Shown: in pieces, positions 50,201 to 61,501 of the stretch
Layout of the letters: each line of letters opens with the position of its first letter
How positions within the stretch are numbered: position 1 is the first letter of the stretch
Source of the DNA: Ooceraea biroi
Taxonomy: Eukaryota > Arthropoda > Insecta > Hymenoptera > Formicidae
Direction of reading: 5' to 3'
Assembly: GCF_003672135.1 (NCBI RefSeq)
Contig: NC_039506.1
Location: forward strand, 13,950,001 to 14,014,000
DNA length: 64,000 bases
Made by a program: the position numbers and the translations under genes
Notes under the pieces: model-generated
What the model was told of the DNA's origin: nothing
The model's input: only the letters and a program-made list of their open reading frames with translations
Database searches by the model: none

Positions 50201-53200
50201 AAGCTCGTAAGTTTTATCTATCAACGTATCAAGTTTAATTTCCACGCTTTGGTTATGAGAAAATCGATAGAACGTTGGACTTAAATATGCAAACTTGGAT
50301 CTGCTTAAATCTGAAAGCACTCAATCAAGCTACTCGTCTGCGTGAGTAAAATCACGTGATATTACGTGAGTCATTGTTTCCAAAGTGTCGGCGCCGTAAA
50401 CTACTATCGATTGCCTGACGAATTTTGATACTCGATGCAAATTTACATATGTAAATTCTACTGTTTCGCGATTACACCTATTATACTGTACGGACATATT
50501 TGAGTTGGTAGAGTCAGGCACAATGGCTGATTAAATTAATTTGAATATGTTTTGGTGTCCTGATTATTAAATTGATACGAAGACGATCAGATGGAATGGC
50601 GCACACGATACGCGATAAGTGCACGTGACTGTTGAAACAACACTTTAATTATCGAGATCTCTGATTACGCTTGCCCCTCGATCAGCTGCAATTTTGTAAT
50701 CGCTCGAGGAAACGCCGTAGAAATTTAACGAACGTCGCTCGCCGGGAGCAAACTTGCCGAGCTCGACGATAAGTCTCATTATTACAAAAGTCCATTTCGA
50801 GGCAAGATAAGCAACTCATAATAGCAGTATGCAAAGGAGAGAGTGCATAATTTCAGCGTGACGACATGACTCAAGTTTAACAGAACCGTTGAGAGGGAGA
50901 CGAGCAACCTTGGCGTTGCAGCGCACTTTACGTGCTGCGTTTTCGTTAACGATACCGTACGCGATCTGTACGTGTCGATAAGAGTAACTGCAGAAACTGC
51001 ACACGCGGAGGGGATAAGAACGAGGAAACACCCCTTGGCGAGGGTAGTCGGCGTAAAGGCGGGCACTCCGGCAGGTCGAGCGAGTCTCCAAATCTCGGAG
51101 GGGCGGCAGGGTGGCGAACGTGTGTGCTGGAGACGTTATTTATCTCTGAGTTTCGCTAACAATCCCATTTAGCGGTTTCAATTCCCCATTCCCCGCCATC
51201 CCTTTTAGCTCGATCGGGCGTGTCCGTCACGTTTACGTGCCTCGCGATAACGCGGAAACTGAGCGAGCTGTTTAGAGAGAATGTTAATGTTGGACCTTGA
51301 CGTATCTTAACGACGGTGCTCCGATTCATCGAGTCCGAGTCCGTTTTCCATCTGTATCCGCGAACAAACGCCATCCAGCATCCAATTATAATAGATTTCG
51401 AAGGGACACCGAGAAAGGAAGCGACTCTGGGAGCAAAGAAGCTCTCGATATGCATAACCGAGAGTCTACAATGTGTGTGTTGTGCGTACGTTAACGTATT
51501 GAGTAACTCCTTCCGAGCATTACATGATACAAGGGGACTTGTTATACGTTAATACGATTGCGGCATACAATTACCTTGTGTAATAGAGAAACAATTATCA
51601 TCCGGCGAAACTGAGGCTGACGCGTATAAAGCACGAGTGCATAAACGCGAAGCTCCATGAATCTCTATTATCGTACGGCCCGAGATTGTTATTCGGTCAG
51701 AAATAAAGCACTTACACTGTTTGTAAAATTATTTTAGATGAACATAATAAAGGAGACAAGTGCAGTATAGTTTGATGCAACGTGCCTTTCAGCTACGATA
51801 CACATAGTTCTACGGGCAACTGATTGCTTTTACGGAATGATTCCGTCCGCATTAACGATCTGTTGATTAGACCATAAATCGGCAATTGGGGCTCGCCGTG
51901 TTTTGATCACCGACACGTTACATTCGGCTAAGTTATGACTTGGACGTGAGCGGCGTGTTATGTACGTGGCTCCACTCGAAATTTCGAGTAGATTGAACGT
52001 GCACGAGGTTTCGCGCGGAACTCGGACGCTCAGCCGCGATGTACGTCCTCGTGAATACGAGGGCAAAGTTCAATTACGACAGATTCGAGGTCTAATTTAC
52101 AGTGGCCAAGGGGTTAAATGCAGTCGACAGATTCGAGGTTTAATTTACCGCGGTCGAGAGGTCAAATGTACTCGCATCTCCGATGATGACAGTGGGAACT
52201 CGCGCGCTAATCTGCGCTTTCAGAAACAAACGCGCTATTCGTGTATTGTTATATTATATCGATATAAAATATGGCATTCGATCGCTGTAAAGTGCGACAA
52301 AGTTTTACAAAATTCGTAGAACTTTCGAGCGAAAAATCAGTTTATCGTTGAGATTCTTCATGATCGCAAAGAGATGAATTAAGCACACAAAGACATATGC
52401 ACAGAAATGAAAACGCGGAAACGCTCTTAGATGCGTGTGCTTTCTTTCGAGCGGAAAATCGTTTTCGAATGTAGGTCGCGGTTGTGTTTGACCCCTTCTG
52501 AAAATTTTTCTGACGAGATGTCAATAACTTCTCATGAAAGGCGGATTACGATGCCGTGCCAATCGCTTTATGAAGGCCTTAAGGCACTCGAGGGCCGTCT
52601 CGTGAGAGAGCCTTTTAACAACGAAAAACGGAGGGATGATGTATTTAGTAACTCGTTCGCGATATATCGGAGATGACAGCCGGTGTACGAAGTAGAACGA
52701 TTTGCAGATGAGTGTTTTTTAAGACTGGCCTGCATCGCATATCGATCTTATGACTTACATTAGCTTCATATCGAGAAATATACGGAGAGCTACATGCATA
52801 TTTTTTCAAATGCACGATGCTGTAATCCTCATAAAACTAGAGATGCGTCGAAGTACATCGAGCACGTCGAAATGTCAAATACGATAAAATAAATTGTTTG
52901 CATGATGATTAAAATGATCAATATATTACACGTATGTATATTAAAAATAATGTTTAAGAAAAATTAGATAATTATAACTGCGCGTTTAAATCTTTATTAT
53001 TTGCATTGAAATTTAATTAATGCTCTAGCTTCCTGTTACGTATGTAATTTACATCAAATTTTAAAGAACATGACAAATGCGTTTCGATATAACGCATTCG
53101 CAAAATGTCGGTCAAACGTATCAATATGTTTCTAAACGAATGATTTCGATTTAATGACTCAGAAGCCTCTGCATTATAACTGTTAAAGCATTATTAACAT

Positions 53201-56200
53201 TTGTGATATTATTATTAAATATAGTCATTATTATTATTATTATATTATAGTCAAATAAGATACAGAGCAGGAATATCATTCGTGTAGCAATATAGAGTAA
53301 TTCCAAAATGTAAATTAAACTTGTCAAGCTAATACCCCGTAACTCTCTTCATTAATTTAATTCCCTTAATTTAATTCCCTTAATTTAAAAAACGAAGAAA
53401 ATTAAAGATGATACTTCTTGTGCTGATCGACTTTAAATATTTCTCATCAATTAAATCCACTTATCGATTAAATGATAAGAAATTAACGTGGTTTTTCCGA
53501 TACCAAATGAAGCAACGTAGAAACTAGAAAAGAAGAATCCTGCCAAAATAAAAATTAATTAAATTAAAAAATGCATTAATTTTAAAAATATTATTTTACA
53601 ATTACGGACGATTAAAAAAATGCATTACTTTTAAAAATATTATTTTACAATTACGGACGGTGCATACTGCGTTCTATATTTGAAACAATTTGTATGCAAG
53701 CAGGAATCTGATGTAATGAGGATATCGTTGCTGCGTGAACCGCAAGAGCAGATACCTACGTGTAACGCTATACGCACATTCTCGATTGCGGGTTTTCACG
53801 AAATCCCATGAATGCACGTGTGGTTATCACTCGACGGATAACCGAGACCACTATCGTGTCGGAGCCTTAAATGTAGATCGGATCGTGTCCGATCGACTCG
53901 TGCATGCGTATGACATAGACCGCCTGTCTCGTAGATTGCATCGACAGAGTACCTAAGACCGCATGGCATTTACATCGATATACAATATCGATATCCAGAA
54001 ATTTTTCAATGTGTCAACGTCTATTCGCGGCTCGGAAATAAACGGGCAGGTATTCTAAATATAAGCGCGATTTTATTTTACGCTCTCTATTTCTAAACTG
54101 CAGATTGGTACTCGATATTCCTGCGTCAAGATATCGACGTTTACCTCAACGATCTATTTGCGTACGAAAACCACGACAAACTAGTGTACAACATCGTGCT
54201 AAGGTAGCAACAATGCAGTAGCTTTTCTGATAGCAACTGCTTTTTTTATTTTATGCCGAGTTGTTTCTTTCAAATTGGTATCGTTTATTTATAATATAAA
54301 AAGAAAGCAGCCAGCTGTCTTGTCATGTCTTCATCAATTTATATCAGAAATGCCATTTTTTGCATCGAAATTGATTTGTGTCCTCGTTTTTACACTTCCA
54401 AAGTGGTTTTATCCGTTTCTCGATCCTCTCTACAAGATTCTAATGTCTCTCCTCTTTCTCTCTTCTCAACGAACTGCTGACATTTCCCTCTTCTTCCGAA
54501 TGTATGGATTTTCTTATATTTAAAAATGCGATACGTAAAAACCCGTGTAAAATGTTTAAAATTTGCACAGCGTTACATGATGTGAACGTAAAGGCAGTAC
54601 GTCAAAATTAGTATGTGCATATGCGTAGGAAAAGCGCTGAGCCAGAGCGCACGCGACATTTAAAAATGGCGTTAGGTCACCGGAAGGACGGGACCTTGGT
54701 CTATAAAGTGCTGTCAGAGAAATCTCAAGATATTAATCCTTTGACACCGGAACACTCCAGCATTTTATAAAGTTCTCGTAAACTTGCACGCATCGATTTT
54801 CAATGCAATTCGAAATTCGCGAAGCATAAATTTAACATTTTAATTCTAGCGTATTCTAAAATTACATCCTGCAGACGAATTCATTCATCAAAAGGAACGA
54901 ATTAATTATAACGTAATATTATATCTAAAGAAAAGAATTGAATACATGAAACGTCCAATTATCTACATAAAAAAAGATACGTTTTTGACATCATTAAAAG
55001 CGCGCATCGGACATAATGCTTACTTGAAGGATGTAAAAAATCATTTCCGGCAACGAAACTCGTTGCTCTCGTCCGTTAGGCATTAATATTGCGTAATGTC
55101 CGATTGCCCGTATCAATTGATACGACGCGTTCCATTTGCGATTTGCGGATTATCCCGACAACGAGCGCGTAATTTGCGCTCCCGCATTCGCGCTTCAACA
55201 GCCACCCCCCGTGGACATAATTATTATTGTTGACGTGGTGACGGTATTGTTGCAGGGGACCATTCAGCGTCGTTCGGAAATGCATTCATCGTCATACCAT
55301 GCAGACTTTCGCCGTAAAAATCGTCGATGTGGCGAAGTTCACCTCCAGTCCTGGACTCAGCACTGCGGGTGAGTATATATGACGAAATAGCCGACTTCCC
55401 CTCGATCGCTAACGGATCTTTCGCAGGCAGCACGCAGTTTAATAAGCGTATAATATTTTTTGATGCTACGTAAGTTTAAGCATCGTATGAAAAGAATCAA
55501 TCGAAGTCAAGTAGACAATAAACCGAACCCGATCGAGTCAATTTCCGACCAATTTCCGAAACCGTGAGATGCAGGAAATATATTTCAAACAAGTATTCTC
55601 GCGCTCTATTGGTAGGATAACCATGCATTCATTTCACAAATATTCGATATTTTTTGTAGCTTTACTTTTCCTACGATACAAGGTAGTACTCATAGAGTAT
55701 TCTTAAATAATATATTTTCGGAGGAAACGGTTTTTCATGTGTTTTATCGATTTCTGCAAAGTTTGAGCCGAAATAATAAATTTATATAAACTGTAACGAA
55801 TGTTGATTCAGCCTCGGAGAGAAAGAAGAGCTTCTCCAATGTTTCATCAGCCAAATTGGTGTACGTATAAAAAAGGCACGCGTTTCCTATATTAGATTAC
55901 TTTATCACTCAAGACTGAAAATTAAACTATTATGTAACCGCTCTCCTACTGTCTTCCCGTAAATTCTTCTATTATTAATTTCCATCGAATATACAAAACA
56001 AGAGATGTACTCCCCTAACTGAACGTGCGTTCTACTCCCGATGCTAGGCAACCGACTGAACGCGGGTTTGAGTCGTGAACCGGCGCAAGAGCCATTGTGC
56101 AATTGAATGGAAAGGCGGACCATTGTCGCCGTGCGCATTTTTCGGGGGTTTAAACCGACATGTCGGCCGACAGGTCCAGACGATATACGAGGAGCATTGT

Positions 56201-59200
56201 TTCAAAGCCGGTTTTCCCTGGTGAAACGCTTCTCCCCGGAAATGAGACTAATATTTAATTCTTGCCGACAACGCAACGATTCACACATGCGCGGCGGACC
56301 AATTGCGATATCACATCGAAAGGGCGTGTTCGCGATCGGACAATGGTCGGAGACTTTCGAAGTGAAGAAACCGATCTCGAAACGACACCCTTAATCGCAC
56401 GGTATCAATAATAAAGCAGATGTTCTCGCCCGAGACCCCTCGAATCTTCCAGATTATATGGGACCATGTAGAGGAGCGGCATATGTGAACGGAGTCTGAT
56501 ATTTCGTTCCTATTTGCGGGACTCTCGATTTGGAGTGAGGCGAGACATTCGTTTTGCCAAAGGAAAATCCCGTAGAATATTGCCAAGTTTTCTGATTCAC
56601 TGCTTTCTGCTATTTCCAATGCGCGCCACTTGATTGTGTTATCGTATTTATAAAGGTTTAAGCCGATGCTTTCTCCGTATAATTCAATTTATCAGTCGTA
56701 ATGATTTCAATTACAACATTTCAGTTTATCGACTGTAATTCAAGCTATATCGAGTTAAAAAAGTGAATTAAATCTTTCGATTGAAAATAAGATTGTGTGC
56801 TTTAGCGAACTGATTCGCAAATCGAGGGCGCAACTTCAATTTCTTAAGCACGAGCGAAAATTACAATATTTTAATATTAGCGACGCTTGCTAACGACAAA
56901 GTTCAATTATCAAGTTGTGGAATGATGTGGCATAATTTTGCGTTAAGAGTTTTGTCAAGTCCATTTTGCAGTTTAAATTATCGAGGGACAGATGAAAGGT
57001 ACCGCGACAGATCTGGGTCACTCTACGCGTACTTATATTGGAATTTTATCAATAATTAGTAATAGCAATTGATTTAAGAAGGAGTAATATACATATAGAT
57101 ATATATATATGTATATTCGTGCGCGCATAAGATTTTATTAAAAAATATTTCGAGTTATATGAAAATGCAGGCGATTAGAGAACTTTTGTGCGCCAATATC
57201 TGAAAATACTGCGATGCAGGCAGGACCGTCAGACGCTATAAGTTTTCGTTGAAAACTATTGCAATTAATTTCGTGTGCACCTTTCGGCGATACATTTCTG
57301 ATTTAGCACAGCTGAAAAATACGAGCGTTCCGGTTACTGCAGCCGACTTTCGTAGCCGGCTTTGCGCGCGACTGCAGATTCCATTGCAGTTCAGTGCAGA
57401 TACGGCATCTAAATTGACTCTCAGGTAAAACCGATCCGAGAAACGAAGCTTTTATACCCGATCCAGATACGCTCCGCAGTTTAACTGAATTTTCTAGCTG
57501 GGATAGGCTTAAAATTATCAGTTCCCTTCCCGAAAATATCCGCGCACAAGGTATCCGTTCTCTTTCTCTCTGTTCCTGTCTCGTTCTCTCATCAAATACA
57601 GATTGTCTCCACCACCTCGAGTTTTTAATTACAAGTCCGCGCGAACTCATACGTTTGTAATCCGTAATGATATTAATTTCCTACTATAAGCAGGTAATAT
57701 TATACGATATTGTAATACGAGGTACCAGCTGTGCGTAACATTTATCTCGCGGATAAATGATACATTTGCCCCATAATCATTGCACGTTACACGCTTCAAT
57801 AAATTTTTATATGTTTCAAAGCGCGTTTTGATTGAATGCAACATCTCTGAAATATCTATATCGTTTCCGCTCGTAAAACTCTTCTGACGAATTTAGCTCT
57901 GATCTTTTTTCAGCAAAAGTTTGATTAACGCTCGTCAGTTTCGATCGCAAGTTTTTTAAGTTTCGCAAATTTTATTACTTCCGTAACTAGCTTTCGGATA
58001 AAAAATGTATATCAGAGAGTAAGACTGGTTTGGAGAATAATAGAGGATGAAGCTTTATTGTTTCGCGGTTACGATCCATAGCGAGCGCCGCGTTTTACGT
58101 ACGCAAGCTATCCGCTACGTTAAATCTACATTTCACATGTTTTAGATCTGAAACGGGAAGCTACAATATGCCATATGTTGAAACATCCGCACATTGTGGA
58201 ACTGCTGGAGACCTACAGTTCCGAGGGCATGTTATACATGGTGTTCGAATAGTAAGTAACCCAGATCTAATTCATTCCATATTTTGGTAAGCGTATCTAA
58301 CATCATCTCAACGCAGTAATATCATGTCTCGCAACAACCTTCTCAAACGAACGGATCTATTTGTCCACTGTTTATTCTGCCCGCTTTATTTCAGTCCAGA
58401 TGAAAGATAGCAATTGAAAGCTCCATAAGATTAAGATTACAGAAAACACGGTACCGACACTATCATATTTTTCAATCGTGAACTTTAAAAATCAGTAATT
58501 TTTCTTTTCTTCTTTTTTTTAGAAAAATGACTTTTGAGGCAAAGAGCGTCAATCTCGTCCTTTATATGTCATGAGTATAGACACTATATGAACATAGACG
58601 TTCTATCTCATCTTTCTGACGTAATTATTATCTTCAGTGGGACGTCGTGCTTTCTCTCTCTTTCCCGAATGGAAAAGCGCGTTGCGGTTGTCGAAATGAG
58701 AAACTAGGCAAAGTAAATACGTGACATTTCCTTGACGACTCTGTCTTCGCTTGGAGAAGGCACGTTTTCCATTTAGTTGTTTGCCATCTATTATAACGTC
58801 CACCATAGTTCGCTATAATTGGATACACATATACCCGAGGTGCTCTTGAAATAATCCATGCTATCGGATAAGATAGCCACGGTTTTTAATAGACTCCGCG
58901 CTCAAGGCGGTTTTAATGAGACTATTTAAGTAATATGACACTCTGCTGCACTCCGTCACTTCCTTTAGTTTAATGATTTTATGTTTCTGCCGTCACGGGA
59001 AGTTCTAAATCACGATATTTCTATCGGATGTGATTAATTACGCAATAGATCATTTTCCTTATAATCTTTCGCAAATTGAACGTTGGGAACTTTGCGCGCT
59101 TTGATTTCATTATAATTAATATGCGAACGGATAATAACGCGGGCAGAATAAATGGCACAACGGACGGGTGACAAATGAAAATTGCTCAACGCGAGAAACG

Positions 59201-61501
59201 TGCACATTAAAGCGGAAATCTCTTCGGCGTCTCGCCACTGCATCACCGCTGATCACATTCCCCCGTCATTTTAATACCCCGCCTCTTTTTCAGTATGGAT
59301 GGCTCCGATTTATGCTTCGAGGTAGTGAGACGAGCAACTGCTGGATTTGTGTACAGCGAAGCGGTTGCTAGGTAAGAAAATTCATTTTATCTATCATCGC
59401 GCGCTCGGGAGGGGGGGGGGGTTGCAGCGCGTGAACCACCCCGCGAATCCACTGCAGACGCGGGTACATCCATTCAGACATTATCTCCGGAAGCTAAAGA
59501 CCGGCGTCGTTTGCTCCGGATGTAGCGTAATGCGCTGGCGTGGTGTCGTGCCATGCGACATTCCGCGTTATTCCGTTTTAAACGCTCTAATCGCTCTACG
59601 CTCAATATAACGCAAAACGCGGATGCACATATCCGCAATATCTGTCCGTGTATCTGCTTCTTTGTGACACAGTTTATCGTACTTTTTCAAGATGATCGAC
59701 GAGAAAAAAGGATCGCGCACAAAGAGCTCGGATCGGGAAAAGATCAGAGTGTCATTGTTTAACGCAGGCCTCCGCTACGTCACGCTTGCTTTGCGCGCGC
59801 GCACGCTCATGCCTCACGGAAGTTGTTTTAATCTGTTTGTTAATCCCGTTAAAGCGAGACGCGTATCGAGCGGAGGCGAATTTGATAAACTAATTGCTTT
59901 CTCCGAGTCGCGCGCCGAGCTTACTGAGATGTAATTACTACCGTCTGTCTGTCTGTCTGTGCGTGTGTGTGTGTTACACCTGGATGTAATGCAACGGATC
60001 TACTTGCGCGCGGGAGAGCGCGGCCATCTCTCCCTCACCGTAACGCAATAAATCCCTGTCTCGATAAATCCTCGTGACTGCGATCCATTAGATCTGCCGT
60101 ACTCGTTTTACGTCACGCTCGAACTAGCAGTATTCTTCATCTCGGCAGGGAGAGAGAGAGCCTATTAAAACTCATCGGAGGCGCAGCGTTATACTTTTCA
60201 CGCTGTGACAGGGGATTATAGGTCAGCGCAAACACGCGCGGCTAAAAATGCGAAAAAACTAATGCGCTCGTAAGCTCGTGTAATAACGTGCTCGGATGGA
60301 AAAGCAACGTGCATCGGGCATCGCATGAACTGTCTGATTTATATGCTTAAATGTCGAAACGCGTATCTCCGGATTCAATAAGCTCGTCTGAAATCTCTTC
60401 CTGTCGCTTCTAGCTGTCTCCCCGAAAGCGTTCTGCGCTTCTCTGTCTTATATTTCATTCCTCGGCATCAAAGATTGCATTGCTAATGTCGCATGGTAAA
60501 TGCATGAACGTCGCGTATTCAATGCTGCGTACATCGTGCGCTACGATCCGCTCGAAAGATCACATCAAAATCTAACTCTGATTGATAGAATGATGGCACA
60601 GCAAGCACGCAACAGAGTCGGATTGTTCTTATTCGTGGTATTTTTCATCATTCGTCGGCTCGCACTGTATCTACATTTTGTATCTGCCGATGTTTTATTC
60701 AACCTGTATCCTTTTTTTCGCGTGTTATAAAAAGATGCATGAAAATGTCGAGAGTCAACTGACGCCGCTTTTTATAGCACTGCGCGCAAAAAACATTGCT
60801 TTAAAAAAATACTAGCCAGTAAAAAAAGAAGGAATATCAAAGGAAATGTGTTAATTACTGGAATTTAAGAATAATATGACTTCTCCATTCCATGACTTCT
60901 CTTTCACTCGGTATTATTTCAGTGCAATAATGTAGAACTGTATAATTAAACAGTTTCATTATTACAAACGCGTACATTATTAATACTCCACTGCCATTCC
61001 GCTTTTCGTAACGTATCTTCCTCAGATTTGGATCCGCGTATGCACATCATTATCAACTTTTTATTCCCTACCTCCACTTGTCGTGGGGTGAGTGAGATCG
61101 GTTGGAACGTTTGAGCATCTTGCGGGGTAAAATCATTACGTAACGTAACGAGGTATGCTCTCCGATCGCGCTGTTTAAATCCTCGGAGAGAAATCGGCCT
61201 CTTTGTGCCGCTGGTACTCGTGTCCGCGTACTACTGCCTCCGCTATTGTTCTCGACATTCTGAGGGCGCGCTCTCGTAATGTGACTCGGCGAGTTCGGCT
61301 AAGAAAACTGCACTCTCTTTTACAGTCACTACATGCGACAGATCCTCGAGGCGTTGCGTTACTGCCACGAGAACGACATTATTCATCGTGACCTGAAGCC
61401 GCAGTGCGCTCTTCTGGCTGGCAAGGAGAATTCCGCTCCCGTGAAGCTGCGCGGTTTCGGCGTCGCTGTGCAACTGCCGACCTCGCAGTCCAATGGCGTT
61501 G
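40789..61501 (+). CDS. CASK: CASK, MAGUK scaffold with CaM-kinase-like domain (5' part)
   Basis: CASK links cell-surface and synaptic proteins to the cytoskeleton and to presynaptic partners. Five coding exons were read: 40789-40847, 55256-55368, 58146-58251, 59294-59371 and 61326-61501. All phases agree and give about 177 residues of the N-terminal kinase-like domain. It starts [20 protein letters not shown]. The ATP-site lysine is K41 (FAVKI), HRD lies at 139-141, and GFG replaces DFG at 162-164, as in CASK generally. Position 146 is Cys where ordinary kinases have Asn. The gene continues beyond the right edge (remaining kinase domain, L27, PDZ, SH3 and guanylate-kinase domains). The first coding intron is 14.4 kb and carries a nested gene on the opposite strand. 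Confidence 0.93.
40918..40951. repeat. (GA)n microsatellite
   Basis: About 16 GA units just inside CASK intron 1. Confidence 0.9.
41229..41255. repeat. (GA)n microsatellite
   Basis: About 13 GA units in CASK intron 1. Confidence 0.9.
46674..48445 (-). CDS. Secreted DNA/RNA non-specific endonuclease, nested in CASK intron 1
   Basis: Three exons, 48445-48382, 48279-47793 and 47340-46674, join with GT-AG junctions and consistent phase to give 405 residues. Residues 1-20 ([20 protein letters not shown]) are a signal peptide. The C-terminal half is the Endonuclease_NS fold used by insect dsRNases and salivary DNases. Its catalytic motif is [11 protein letters not shown], with His236 as the expected general base; the family DRGH Asp is Ser here, as is common in insects. 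[14 protein letters not shown] should supply the metal-binding Asn. The N-terminal half, rich in Cys, is the insect-specific extension. It lies wholly within CASK intron 1 on the opposite strand. Likely roles are nucleic-acid digestion in gut, saliva or venom. Confidence 0.88.
48507..48513 (-). promoter_or_regulatory. TATA box of the nested nuclease gene
   Basis: TATAAAG on the minus strand lies 62-68 bp upstream of the nuclease start codon. A CCAGTC initiator-like motif follows about 40 nt on, which is a little far, so the start site is uncertain. Confidence 0.5.
48710..48783 (+). repeat. 74-bp dispersed repeat, copy A
   Basis: Matches the reverse complement of 51909-51982 with 5 differences in 74 bases (about 93% identity), four of them transitions. 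The core ccaagtcataacttagccga is identical. Flanking sequence is unrelated. Confidence 0.85.
49066..49395 (-). pseudogene. Penelope-like retroelement remnant, GIY-YIG endonuclease end
   Basis: Conceptual translation gives [20 protein letters not shown], then [22 protein letters not shown] and, after a frame change, [12 protein letters not shown]. This order is characteristic of the C-terminal GIY-YIG endonuclease of Penelope-like elements (CxxCxxxYIGQTKRxLxTRI ... ExxHIK ... NLQxDTExL). One frameshift near 49130 separates the parts. No reverse transcriptase domain was recognised upstream, so this is a 5'-truncated dead copy in CASK intron 1. Confidence 0.85.
49400..51908. other. CASK intron 1, no gene recognised
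   Basis: AT-rich at 49400-50500. The minus-strand frame 49639-49926 has no domain I recognise. A reverse transcriptase upstream of the Penelope remnant was looked for here and not seen. Confidence 0.45.
51909..51982 (-). repeat. 74-bp dispersed repeat, copy B (inverted)
   Basis: Inverted partner of 48710-48783 at about 93% identity. Its outer end runs into a small palindrome (ctcgaaatttcgag). No target duplication is evident at the outer ends of the pair. Confidence 0.85.
52077..52172. repeat. Tandem duplication, 48-bp period
   Basis: cgacagattcgaggt starts at 52077 and 52125. Both units continue with taatttac and a shared ...cgaggggtcaaatg-like end, with several differences. Confidence 0.75.
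53563..53660. repeat. Tandem duplication, 49-bp period
   Basis: Two nearly identical units each contain tgcatta and the shared run ttttaaaaatattattttac, ending acggacg. First tgcatta at 53572, second at 53621. High identity suggests a recent duplication. Confidence 0.85.
54104..54203 (+). CDS. Orphan exon candidate in CASK intron 1
   Basis: A 100-bp open stretch lies between a good acceptor (tttctaaactgcag) and a GTAGCA donor. It reads [20 protein letters not shown] then [12 protein letters not shown] in one frame. Its codon pattern looks protein-like, but it does not match the CASK kinase region and I recognise no family. It could be an exon of another nested gene or a chance frame. Confidence 0.22.
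55256..55368 (+). CDS. CASK: CASK coding exon 2, glycine loop and ATP-site lysine
   Basis: Acceptor TTGCAG, donor GTGAGT. It encodes [19 protein letters not shown] and [20 protein letters not shown]41 aligns with the ATP-binding lysine. The HTMQT segment replaces the commoner ETGQQ. Confidence 0.93.
58146..58251 (+). CDS. CASK: CASK coding exon 3
   Basis: Encodes [20 protein letters not shown] and [15 protein letters not shown], nearly identical to the CASK family. Acceptor TTTTAG, donor GTAAGT. Confidence 0.95.
59294..59371 (+). CDS. CASK: CASK coding exon 4
   Basis: Encodes [20 protein letters not shown] followed by YSEAVA. Acceptor TTTCAG, donor GTAAGA. Confidence 0.95.
   Translation, partial: YGWLRFMLRGSETSNCWICVQRSGC
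59411..59421. repeat. Poly-G run
   Basis: Eleven consecutive G just after the GGGA of CASK intron 4. Confidence 0.9.
59943..59975. repeat. (GTCT)n / (GT)n microsatellite
   Basis: GTCT units pass into GT units, within CASK intron 4. Confidence 0.85.
61326..61501 (+). CDS. CASK: CASK coding exon 5, catalytic loop
   Basis: Encodes [40 protein letters not shown] and [11 protein letters not shown]. It has HRD and the CASK-specific GFG and Cys146. The donor at GTACGT after one base of the next Gly codon suits the family VGTPHF continuation, which lies outside the window. Confidence 0.94.
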
